Of a stretch of DNA of 64,000 nucleotides, positions 43,192-52,869 are shown in pieces (within the stretch, counting starts at the first letter, position 1; every line of letters starts with the position of its first letter). The position numbers were made by a program, and so were the translations under genes. Source of the stretch: Pseudomonas marginalis (GTDB lineage Bacteria; Pseudomonadota; Gammaproteobacteria; Pseudomonadales; Pseudomonadaceae); contig NZ_VTFG01000002.1 of NCBI RefSeq assembly GCF_008692035.1, positions 1,798,001-1,862,000 of the forward strand, in the 5' to 3' direction. The notes under the pieces were generated by a model. It did no database searches, had not been told where the DNA came from, and worked only from the letters and a program-made list of their open reading frames with translations.

Positions 43192-44994
43192 ATGTCCGAG
43201 ACGCTGCTCAGTTCCCGCAATCTGGCTTTCGAGCTGTACGAAGTCCTCGATGCCGAGGGCCTGACCCAGCGCGAGCGGTTTGCCGAGCACAATCGCGAAA
43301 CGTTCGATGCCGCGATCAGCACGGCGCGCAGCATCGCCGAAAAGCACTTCGCCCCCCACAACCGTAAGAACGACGAAAACGAACCGCGCTACGAAAACGG
43401 CGCAGCCATCCTGATTCCGGAAGTCAAACCGGCGGTGGATGCGTTCCTGGAAGCCGGCTTCCTCAATGCGGCCCGCAGCTTCGAAGCCGGTGGCATGCAG
43501 TTGCCGACCCTGCTGTCCCAGGCCTGCTTCGCTCACTTCCAATCCGCCAACGCGGCCTCGACGTCCTACCCGTTCCTGACCATGGGCGCCGCCAACCTGA
43601 TCGAAAGCTTCGGCACCGAGGAGCAAAAACAGCGCTTCCTGCAACCGATGATCGAAGGCCGCTTCTTCGGCACCATGGCCCTGACCGAGCCCCACGCCGG
43701 CTCATCGCTGTCGGATATTCGTACCCGCGCCGAGCCCGCGGCTGACGGCAGCTATCGCCTCAAAGGCAACAAGATCTTCATCTCCGGCGGCGACCACCCG
43801 CTGTCGGAAAACATCGTGCACATGGTGCTGGCCAAGCTGCCGGACGCGCCCGCTGGGGTGAAGGGCATTTCGCTGTTTATCGTGCCCAAGTTCCTGGTCA
43901 ACGACGACGGCAGCCTCGGCGCGCGCAACGACGTGCTGCTGGCCGGGCTGTTTCATAAGATGGGCTGGCGTGGCACCACGTCCACGGCACTGAATTTCGG
44001 CGATAACGGCAACTGCGTCGGCTATCTGGTGGGTAAACCGCACCAAGGCCTGAGCTGCATGTTCCAGATGATGAACGAGGCACGCATCGGTGTCGGCATG
44101 GGCGCGGTGATGCTCGGTTACGCCGGCTATCTCTATTCGCTGGAATACGCCCGCGAACGCCCGCAAGGCCGCTTGCCCGACAGCAAGGACCCAGGCACCG
44201 CGCCGGTCTCGATCATCCAGCACGCCGATATCAAGCGCATGCTGCTGACGCAAAAAGCCTACGTCGAAGGTGCCTTTGACCTGGGCCTGTACGCCGCGCG
44301 GCTGTTCGATGACACCACCACACTGGAAACCGAGGCCGAACGCAAACAGGCCCATGAACTGCTGGACCTGCTCACCCCCATCGTCAAATCCTGGCCCTCG
44401 GAGTTCTGCCTCAAGGCCAACGAACTGGCGATCCAGATCCTCGGCGGCCACGGTTATACCCGCGAATACCCGGTGGAGCAGTACTACCGCGACAACCGCC
44501 TGAACCCGATCCACGAGGGCACCCATGGCATCCAGTCCCTGGACCTGCTGGGGCGCAAGCTGGCGCAGAACGGCGGCGCGGGCCTGAAGCAACTGATCCG
44601 GCTGATCGCCGACACGGGCGCACGGGCACAGGAATATCCAGGCCTGACGGCATTGAGAGAGCCGCTGGAGCACCTGGTCAGCCGCCTGCAAAGCGTGACC
44701 ATCGGCCTGCTGACGGATCTCGCCCAGGGCAAGGTCAACAGCAGCCTGGCGAACTCGGCGCTGTACCTGAAGGTATTCGGACATACGGTGATTGGCTGGC
44801 GCTGGCTGGAACAGGCGATTCGCGCCGAAGAAGGGCTGACCAAGGGCAATGGGGCCGATGTCGCCTTCTATAAAGGCAAGCTCCAGGCCGCCCGGTACTT
44901 CCTGACTTGGGAGATTCCGGGCTGCCATCATGAACTGGTGATTCTGGAGGCACGGGATGATACGTGCCTGGGGATGCAGGATGAGTGGTTCTAG
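43192..44994 (+). CDS. Acyl-CoA dehydrogenase
   Basis: A 600-residue FAD-dependent acyl-CoA dehydrogenase, longer than the ordinary 380-residue form and with an added C-terminal domain, like the FadE-type/PA5020 group. Visible landmarks are GTMALTEPHAGSSLSDIRTRAEP (FAD and substrate region), ISGGDHPLSENIVHMVLAKL, NEARIGVGMGAVMLGYAGYLYSLEYARERPQGR and ILGGHGYTREYPVEQYYRDNRLNPIHEGTHGIQSLDLLGRK. It catalyses the first step of fatty acid beta-oxidation; chain length is not evident. Its stop shares the palindrome CTAG with that of the convergent zapA-like gene. Confidence 0.9.
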   Translation: MSETLLSSRNLAFELYEVLDAEGLTQRERFAEHNRETFDAAISTARSIAEKHFAPHNRKNDENEPRYENGAAILIPEVKPAVDAFLEAGFLNAARSFEAGGMQLPTLLSQACFAHFQSANAASTSYPFLTMGAANLIESFGTEEQKQRFLQPMIEGRFFGTMALTEPHAGSSLSDIRTRAEPAADGSYRLKGNKIFISGGDHPLSENIVHMVLAKLPDAPAGVKGISLFIVPKFLVNDDGSLGARNDVLLAGLFHKMGWRGTTSTALNFGDNGNCVGYLVGKPHQGLSCMFQMMNEARIGVGMGAVMLGYAGYLYSLEYARERPQGRLPDSKDPGTAPVSIIQHADIKRMLLTQKAYVEGAFDLGLYAARLFDDTTTLETEAERKQAHELLDLLTPIVKSWPSEFCLKANELAIQILGGHGYTREYPVEQYYRDNRLNPIHEGTHGIQSLDLLGRKLAQNGGAGLKQLIRLIADTGARAQEYPGLTALREPLEHLVSRLQSVTIGLLTDLAQGKVNSSLANSALYLKVFGHTVIGWRWLEQAIRAEEGLTKGNGADVAFYKGKLQAARYFLTWEIPGCHHELVILEARDDTCLGMQDEWF

Positions 44995-45281
44995 GGCTGG
45001 ATCGCCTTGGAAATCACCTCGACCGTGGCGCTGACTTGCTCTTGGTAACGGTCGAGTTCCTGCTGGTGAGCCTGCTGCATTTCGATCTGCTCGGCGCACA
45101 GGTTCAGCGCCGCCAGCACCAGTAGCTTGTCACCGATCAGGGTCGGGTACTTTTTCTTGGTGGTGGCCAGGGAGGCCTTGAGCATGGTCACGGCGTGCAT
45201 CAGAGTTTTATCTTCCCCGGCCGGGGCCTTGATCGAGTAATCCTCTCCGAGAATCGAAACGACCTTTATCCCTTCATTCAT
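44991..45281 (-). CDS. zapA: Divergent ZapA-like cell-division protein
   Basis: A 96-residue protein resembling ZapA, the FtsZ-ring crosslinker: an N-terminal beta-hairpin domain (IKVVSILGEDYSIKAPAGEDKTLMHAVTMLKASL), the IGDKLLVLAALNLCAEQIEMQQ helix that matches the family's DRVAVMAALN region, then a coiled coil. In Pseudomonas the usual zapA lies next to 6S RNA and the ygfA gene; neither is seen here. This copy may therefore be a paralogue or a relocated gene. It is coupled to the upstream coiled-coil gene by a four-base overlap. Confidence 0.75.
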   Translation of the reverse strand: MNEGIKVVSILGEDYSIKAPAGEDKTLMHAVTMLKASLATTKKKYPTLIGDKLLVLAALNLCAEQIEMQQAHQQELDRYQEQVSATVEVISKAIQP

Positions 45282-45508
45282 GCGCTGACAGGGCCTGCGC
45301 TCACGCGCTCAACCAGCGCCTGGATCCGGGCTGCGGTGGCGCCGTGCTTTTCTTCCTGCTCCATCAGGTTCAGTTGCAGGCTGTCGTTCTCATCCTTGGC
45401 GCGAGCCAGTTCGGCCTTGAGGGATTCGTTGCTGCCCAGTAGCTCCTGATTCTGCTGTACCAGGTCGCTGACCAGTTGTTCCAGTTGGCTGAGGGATGCT
45501 TCTAACAT
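45278..45508 (-). CDS. Small coiled-coil protein, TIGR02449/ZapB-like
   Basis: A 76-residue protein that is almost entirely one coiled coil (LSQLEQLVSDLVQQNQELLGSNESLKAELARAKDENDSLQLNLMEQEEK), matching the small family usually found just upstream of zapA in gammaproteobacteria and resembling ZapB. It is the first gene of a two-gene minus-strand operon and overlaps the zapA start by four bases. It probably partners ZapA at the divisome; this is inferred from context. Confidence 0.75.
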   Translation of the reverse strand: MLEASLSQLEQLVSDLVQQNQELLGSNESLKAELARAKDENDSLQLNLMEQEEKHGATAARIQALVERVSAGPVSA

Positions 45509-45565
45509 TTTGATTTCTCGGGCTTTTTCAAAGGGCGGTGACGATAAAGAAAATTCACCTCGGAT

Positions 45566-45583
45566 GCCAGGGTTATCCCTGGC
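45566..45583. other. Hairpin upstream of the ZapB-like gene
   Basis: GCCAGGG/CCCTGGC pair perfectly around TTAT, 58 bases upstream of the ZapB-like start on the minus strand. No T run follows on either side. It may lie in the 5' leader of that small operon. Confidence 0.4.
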
Positions 45584-45703
45584 GCGCAGCCCGTTTTCAA
45601 GGGCCGGGCCACGCTTTCGAGCCTTAGTGACTGCATTTCCCCCATCTGGTTCCTGAATCCGCGCAACCCCTCGTCAGATGCGACAAAAACGCACAGCCCC
45701 CTC

Positions 45704-45728
45704 TAGACTTTAGTCGTACGCCCGATAG
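45704..45728 (+). promoter_or_regulatory. Candidate FliA (sigma-28) promoter of the chemoreceptor gene
   Basis: TAGACTTT (45704-45711) and CCCGATAG (45721-45728), nine bases apart, resemble the flagellar sigma-28 consensus TAAAGTTT-N11-GCCGATAA with two to three mismatches and a slightly short spacer. It lies 55 bases before the chemoreceptor ATG, a sensible distance. Many Pseudomonas chemoreceptor genes are FliA-dependent, which makes the match more credible. Confidence 0.5.
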
Positions 45729-45783
45729 AGAGGCACACCCCGTCTCATGACCGCACGGATTGCGCCTCTCCCAGGATTTCCGC

Positions 45784-47409
45784 ATGTCGCTTCGTAATAT
45801 GAATATCGCTCCGAGGGCCTTCCTCGGCTTCGCGTTTATTGGCGCGTTGATGTTGTTTCTAGGCGTGTTCGCCCTGAACCAGATGAGCAAGATCCGTGGC
45901 GCCACCGAAGACATCACCTTGTCCAGCGTGCCAAGCATCCGCGCCCTGGATGAGTTCACCCAACTGACCCTGCGCCTGCGCGTGTTGTCTTATCGCTTGC
46001 TGACCAACCGCGAGCCGGATGTGCAGCAAAAGACCCTGGAAGCCTTCGAACTGCGCAACCAGCAGATCCGCACCGCCCAGGGCGTCTACGAGAAACTGAT
46101 CGAAAGCAGCGAAGAACGTAGCACCTACAACGAATATGTAAGCCTGCTGGGCCAGTACCATCAGATTGAAGAGCGCATGAAGAGCCTGTCACGGGCCAAC
46201 CAGGTGGATGAGCTGCGCAGCCTGCTTAACACCGAATTGCTGAGCAACTCCGAGCAGGTCAACGCCGTGCTGACGCGCCTGCTGGACCTCAATAACAAGA
46301 TGGCCCTGGCCACCAATCAGGAGGCCGAAGACCAGTACAACGCGGCCTTCAACCTGGTCGTGGGCCTGCTGGTGATCGCCACGCTGCTGACCCTGCTGTT
46401 TGCCTGGCTGCTGACCCGCAGCATCACCCTGCCGATTTCACAGGCACTGGAAGCGGCGGAAGAAGTCGCCGAAGGCAACCTGACACGGCCGATCAAAGTC
46501 GACGGCAACGATGAAGCCGGGCGCCTGCTCGCCGCCATGGCCAAGATGCAGGACAAACTGCGCGACACCCTGCAACGCATCGCGGGTTCCGCCACCCAAC
46601 TGGCTTCCGCCGCCGAGGAACTGAACGCCGTCACCGACGAAAGTGCCCGTGGCCTGACCCGGCAAAACAACGAAATCGAGCAAGCCGCCACCGCCGTCAA
46701 CGAGATGACCAGCGCCGTGGAAGAAGTCGCACGCAATGCGGTGAGCACCTCGGAAGCCTCGCGCAACGCCACCACGTCTGCTGGCGACGGCCGCGACCTG
46801 GTGCAGGAAACCGTCAGCGCCATCGAGCGCATGAGCGGCGATGTGCAGGCTACCGCCACCCTGATCGGCGAACTGGCCAATGAGTCGCGCGATATCGGCA
46901 AAGTGCTGGACGTGATTCGCGGCCTGGCCGACCAGACCAATTTGCTGGCCCTGAACGCGGCGATTGAAGCCGCACGCGCCGGTGAAGCCGGTCGCGGGTT
47001 CGCGGTGGTCGCCGATGAAGTGCGGGCCCTGGCCCATCGCACCCAGCAGTCCACCAGCGAGATCGAGCGGATGATCGGCAGTATCCAGGCCGGCACCGAG
47101 CACGCGGTGGACTCGATGCGCAACAGTACCGAACGGGCGGAGTCGACGCTGAACATCGCCAAAGGCGCCGGGATGTCGCTGGACACCATCAACACGGCGA
47201 TTGTCGAGATCAACGAGCGCAACCTGGTGATCGCCAGCGCGGCGGAAGAACAGGCGCAGGTGGCGCGGGAAGTGGACCGCAACCTGGTGAACATTCGTGA
47301 TCTGTCGGTGCAATCCGCTACGGGCGCCAGTCAGACCAGCGCCGCGAGCAGCGAATTGTCACGCCTGGCGGTAGACCTGAACGGGATGGTAGGCCGCTTC
47401 CGCCTCTAA
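45784..47409 (+). CDS. Methyl-accepting chemotaxis protein
   Basis: A 541-residue transmembrane chemoreceptor. The ATG at 45784 is chosen over a TTG 24 bases earlier because AGGA lies eight bases upstream. Order: TM1 at about 10-31, a periplasmic helical-bundle sensor (4HB type, about 32-190), TM2 at about 192-213, a HAMP domain (RSITLPISQALEAAEEVAEGNLTRPI), then the signalling coiled coil with the conserved hairpin tip VIRGLADQTNLLALNAAIEAARAGEAGRGFAVVADEVR. There is no C-terminal CheR-binding pentapeptide. The ligand is unknown. Confidence 0.93.
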   Translation: MSLRNMNIAPRAFLGFAFIGALMLFLGVFALNQMSKIRGATEDITLSSVPSIRALDEFTQLTLRLRVLSYRLLTNREPDVQQKTLEAFELRNQQIRTAQGVYEKLIESSEERSTYNEYVSLLGQYHQIEERMKSLSRANQVDELRSLLNTELLSNSEQVNAVLTRLLDLNNKMALATNQEAEDQYNAAFNLVVGLLVIATLLTLLFAWLLTRSITLPISQALEAAEEVAEGNLTRPIKVDGNDEAGRLLAAMAKMQDKLRDTLQRIAGSATQLASAAEELNAVTDESARGLTRQNNEIEQAATAVNEMTSAVEEVARNAVSTSEASRNATTSAGDGRDLVQETVSAIERMSGDVQATATLIGELANESRDIGKVLDVIRGLADQTNLLALNAAIEAARAGEAGRGFAVVADEVRALAHRTQQSTSEIERMIGSIQAGTEHAVDSMRNSTERAESTLNIAKGAGMSLDTINTAIVEINERNLVIASAAEEQAQVAREVDRNLVNIRDLSVQSATGASQTSAASSELSRLAVDLNGMVGRFRL

Positions 47410-47427
47410 CGCCCTGCACTGGCTTGA

Positions 47428-47520
47428 AATGTGGGAGGGGGCTTGCTCCCGATAGCGGTGGATCAGTTAAAGACAAGCTGACTGACATACCGCCATCGGG
47501 GGCAAGCCCCCTCCCACATT
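47428..47520. repeat. REPIN (two inverted REPs)
   Basis: AATGTGGGAGGGGGCTTGC at 47428-47446 and its inverted counterpart ending at 47520 enclose a short core with GATAGCGGT/ACCGCCATC as inner pairing. The whole 93 bases fold into one long hairpin. It sits between the chemoreceptor and cvrA. Such paired REPs are mobilised by RAYT transposases encoded elsewhere in the genome. Confidence 0.9.
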
Positions 47521-47642
47521 CAGATCTGCGCCCGACGTTAAAAGCTTTTTGACAGCACCGCAATTCAACAGGTTAGAATCCCTGGCACGCAGACTGCATG
47601 GTCAGTTTGCGTCCCGTCTTGTTTGCCCATGGAGTACTGCCT

Positions 47643-49385
<1,743 letters not shown>

Positions 49386-49437
49386 ACTGCGGGGCGACAG
49401 CACGCCCCCGATTCTTCACCTTGCTCGATCGGTCTCT

Positions 49438-52400
49438 ATGCCAACCCTGCGCACTTTTCTCGCCACTGCCCTGCTGGGCCTGACCCTTTGTGTCGGCAGC
49501 GTCTACGCCGCCGACCCGCCCAGCGCCGACGCCATCCAGCAAACCCTGGACAAGCTGCCGGATCGCAAACTGCCCGACGCCGACATGAAGGCGCTGCAGT
49601 CGATCCTGCAACAGACCCTGACCTACCTGGGCAACAAGCAGGATTACGAGCAGCGCCTGGTCGACCTCAAGCGCCAGCTGGAAGACGCGCCGCGCCAGAC
49701 CAGCGAGAACCAGCGCGAACTGACCCGACTCAAGGCCACCAAGGTCATTCCGGTGGCCCAACGCTACGCCACCCTGCCGGTGCCGCAGCTTGAGCAACTG
49801 CTGGTGCAGCGCAGCACCCAGCAAGGCGACCTGCAAAAGGAACTGGCCGACGCCAACAGCCTGACCATCGCCGCCCAGACCCGTCCCGAGCGCGCCCAGA
49901 CCGAAATCAGCAGCAGCCAGACGCGTATCCAGCAGATCAATGCCACCCTCAAGGCCGGCAAGGACAATGGCAAAGCCCTCAGCGGCGACCAGCGCAACCA
50001 ACTGAATGCCGAACTGGCCTCCCTGAATGCCCTGATCCCCCTGCGCCGCCAGGAGCTGGCCGGCAACAGCCAGCTGCAGGACCTGGGCAACAGCCAGCAC
50101 GACCTGATCCAGGAAAAAACCGCGCGCCTGGAACAGGAGATCCAGGACCTGCAAACCCTGATCAACCAGAAGCGCCTGGCCCAGTCCCAGCAGACCGTCA
50201 CCCAACAGTCCATCGAAGCGCAGAAAGCCGGCGGCAGCAGCCTGCTGGCCACGGAAAGCGCGGCCAACCTGAAGCTGTCCGACTACCTGCTCAAGAGCAC
50301 CGACCGCCTCAACGACCTGACCCAGAAGAACCTGCAGACCAAGCAACAGCTGGACACCGTGACCCAGAGCGATTCGGCCCTGGACGAGCAGATCAATGTG
50401 CTCAAGGGCAGCCTGCTCCTGTCGAAGATTCTGTATAAGCAGAAACAAGCGTTGCCCCGCCTGACGGTGGACCGCGACCTGGCGGACGATATCGCCAACA
50501 TTCGCCTGTACCAGTTCGAGGTCAACCAACAGCGCGAGCTGATCAGCTCCCCCAGCACCTATGTGGATAACCTGCTGGCCAACCAGCCGCCGGCCGACGT
50601 CACCCCGCAACTGCGGCGCACCCTGCTGGAACTGGCGATCACCCGCAGCGACCTGCTGGAGCGCCTGAGCCGCGAGCTGAGCGCGCTGCTCAACGAATCC
50701 ATCACCCTGCAACTGAACCAGAAACAACTGCTCAGCACCGCCACCACCCTGCGCGCGACGCTCGATGAACAGATGTTCTGGATCCCCAGCAACAAGCCGC
50801 TGGACACCGAGTGGCTGGAAACCGTGCCGGCGCACCTGAGCAAGCAGGTCACCACCCTGCCCTGGGCCTCCAGCGTCAGCGAGCTGTACGACGGCCTGAC
50901 CCAGCGTCCGCTGCTGTTTTTGCCGTTGCTGCTGCTGATCGGTGCCCTGTTGTGGCGCCGCAACGCGCTGTACGCGCGCCTGAAAAGAGTCCATCTGGAC
51001 ATCGGCCACTTCAAACGCGACAGCCAATGGCACACGCCCCAGGCGATCCTGGTGAATATCCTGTTGGCGATGCCGGTAGCACTGGGCCTGGCGCTGTGCG
51101 GCTACGCACTGCAAATAGATGCCCGCGGACAAAACGCCAACCTCGGCGCGGCCCTGTTGCAGATTGCCCAGGCGTGGCTGGTGTTCTACACCGCCTACCG
51201 CATCCTGGCGCCGGGTGGCGTGGCCGAGTTGCACTTCCGCTGGGAAAAGCCCCAGGTCGAATTCCTCCAGGGCTGGGTGCGCAAGCTCGGGCTGGTGGTG
51301 CTGGCCCTGGTGGCCGTGGTGGCGATTGCCGAGCATCAACCGGCGGCGCTGGCCGACGACGTGCTGGGCATTGGGGTGGTCCTGACCTGCTACGCCCTGA
51401 TGGCCTGGCTGCTGGGACGCCTGCTGCTGCACAGCCCGACCCACGAAAAAGCCTCGCTGTTCCGCAAAGCCGTGGGCCTGCTGTTTACCGCCCTGCCTAT
51501 CGCGCTGTTCATTGCCGTGTGCTTTGGCTACTACTACACCGCCCTCAAGCTCAGCGATCGGCTGATCAACACCCTGTACCTGCTGATGTTCTGGCTGGTC
51601 ATCGAAGCCACCTTCGTCCGCGGCCTGGGCGTTGCCGCCCGACGCCTGGCCTATTCCCGCGCCCTGGCCAAACGCCAGGCCGCCAAGGAAGCCGGCGAAG
51701 GCGAAGCGGTGATCGAAGAGCCGACCCTGGATATCGAACAGGTCAACGAACAATCGATGCGCCTGATCCGCCTGGCGCTGCTCGGCGGCTTTATCGCGGC
51801 GCTGTACTGGGTATGGTCGGACCTGATCTCGGTATTTTCCTACCTGGACAACGTCACCCTCTACGAATACACCAGCGGCACCGGTGCCAATATCAGCATG
51901 GTGCCGATCAGCATCGGCGACCTGCTCGGCGCGCTGATCATCATCGGCATCACCTTCGCCCTGGCGCGCAACCTGCCCGGCCTGCTGGAAGTGCTGGTGC
52001 TGTCCAAGCTGGACCTGGCCCAGGGCAGTGCCTACGCCACGACCACCTTGCTGTCCTACATCATTGCCGGCGTGGGCTTTGTCTCGACCCTGTCCACCCT
52101 CGGCGTGAGCTGGGACAAGTTGCAATGGCTGGTGGCCGCGCTGTCGGTGGGGTTGGGCTTCGGCATGCAGGAGATCTTCGCCAACTTTATCTCCGGCATC
52201 ATGATCCTGTTCGAGCGCCCGGTGCGCATCGGCGACACCATCACCATCGGCAACCTGTCGGGCACGGTGAGCAAGATCCGCATCCGCGCCACCACCATCA
52301 CCGACTTCGACCGCAAGGACATCATCGTCCCGAACAAGACGTTCATTACCGGGCAACTGATCAACTGGTCCCTGACCGACACCATCACCCGCGTGACCCT

Positions 52401-52821
52401 CAAGCTGGGCGTGGACTACGGCTCCGACCTGGACCTGGTGAAGGAATTGTTGCTCAAGGCTGCGCGAGAAAACCCAAGGGTGTTGAAGGAACCGGAACCC
52501 CATGTGTACTTCCTCAACTTCGGCGAAAGTACGCTGGACCACGAACTGCGCATGCACGTGCGCGACCTCGGTGACCGCAACCCGGTGATCGACGAAGTGA
52601 ACCGCTTTATCAACCGCGAGTTCAAGAACCACCACATCAACATCTCGTTCCGGCAGATGGAGGTGTACCTGAAAAACCTCCACGGCCAGGAGTACAAGCT
52701 GGTGCCGGTGGAGGACGAGAAGAGAACCATCGTCGGACCGACCGAGGCGCCAGATGTGCCGGAGCCGCCGGACGGCAAAGTGGCGGATGCACCCGAGCCA
52801 CCGCCCAGCAAACTCGACTAA
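49438..52821 (+). CDS. mscK: Large mechanosensitive channel, MscK/KefA-like
   Basis: A 1127-residue mechanosensitive channel of the MscS superfamily. The frame is open from 49324, but the ATG at 49438 gives a clean signal peptide (MPTLRTFLATALLGLTLCVGSVYA, cleaved before ADPP). A long periplasmic, Gln-rich coiled-coil domain runs to about 480, then about 11 membrane segments, then the MscS pore and beta domain (VGLGFGMQEIFANFISGIMILFERPVRIGDTITIGNLSGTV). The acidic Pro-rich cytoplasmic tail ends EPPPSKLD. It releases solutes on hypo-osmotic shock. E. coli MscK is similar in size (1120). Confidence 0.9.
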   Translation: MPTLRTFLATALLGLTLCVGSVYAADPPSADAIQQTLDKLPDRKLPDADMKALQSILQQTLTYLGNKQDYEQRLVDLKRQLEDAPRQTSENQRELTRLKATKVIPVAQRYATLPVPQLEQLLVQRSTQQGDLQKELADANSLTIAAQTRPERAQTEISSSQTRIQQINATLKAGKDNGKALSGDQRNQLNAELASLNALIPLRRQELAGNSQLQDLGNSQHDLIQEKTARLEQEIQDLQTLINQKRLAQSQQTVTQQSIEAQKAGGSSLLATESAANLKLSDYLLKSTDRLNDLTQKNLQTKQQLDTVTQSDSALDEQINVLKGSLLLSKILYKQKQALPRLTVDRDLADDIANIRLYQFEVNQQRELISSPSTYVDNLLANQPPADVTPQLRRTLLELAITRSDLLERLSRELSALLNESITLQLNQKQLLSTATTLRATLDEQMFWIPSNKPLDTEWLETVPAHLSKQVTTLPWASSVSELYDGLTQRPLLFLPLLLLIGALLWRRNALYARLKRVHLDIGHFKRDSQWHTPQAILVNILLAMPVALGLALCGYALQIDARGQNANLGAALLQIAQAWLVFYTAYRILAPGGVAELHFRWEKPQVEFLQGWVRKLGLVVLALVAVVAIAEHQPAALADDVLGIGVVLTCYALMAWLLGRLLLHSPTHEKASLFRKAVGLLFTALPIALFIAVCFGYYYTALKLSDRLINTLYLLMFWLVIEATFVRGLGVAARRLAYSRALAKRQAAKEAGEGEAVIEEPTLDIEQVNEQSMRLIRLALLGGFIAALYWVWSDLISVFSYLDNVTLYEYTSGTGANISMVPISIGDLLGALIIIGITFALARNLPGLLEVLVLSKLDLAQGSAYATTTLLSYIIAGVGFVSTLSTLGVSWDKLQWLVAALSVGLGFGMQEIFANFISGIMILFERPVRIGDTITIGNLSGTVSKIRIRATTITDFDRKDIIVPNKTFITGQLINWSLTDTITRVTLKLGVDYGSDLDLVKELLLKAARENPRVLKEPEPHVYFLNFGESTLDHELRMHVRDLGDRNPVIDEVNRFINREFKNHHINISFRQMEVYLKNLHGQEYKLVPVEDEKRTIVGPTEAPDVPEPPDGKVADAPEPPPSKLD

Positions 52822-52832
52822 ACGCCCTATCC

Positions 52833-52862
52833 CCAGCAGAATGCTCGGACATTCTGCTGGAG
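52833..52862 (+). promoter_or_regulatory. Hairpin abutting the selO ribosome binding site
   Basis: CCAGCAGAATG (52833-52843) and CATTCTGCTGG (52850-52860) pair perfectly over 11 bp around CTCGGA. The last two G residues of the stem are the first two of the GGAG Shine-Dalgarno (52859-52862) for the GTG start at 52870. The stem could partly mask ribosome access, or separate mscK and selO messages. No T run follows. Confidence 0.6.
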
Positions 52863-52869
52863 ATGGCCG

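Noticed and set aside
44991..45600. 6S RNA next to the zapA-like gene
   Set aside because: The flanks are the acyl-CoA dehydrogenase gene and a 275-base gap with only a short hairpin; no long 6S-like bulged duplex could be recognised.
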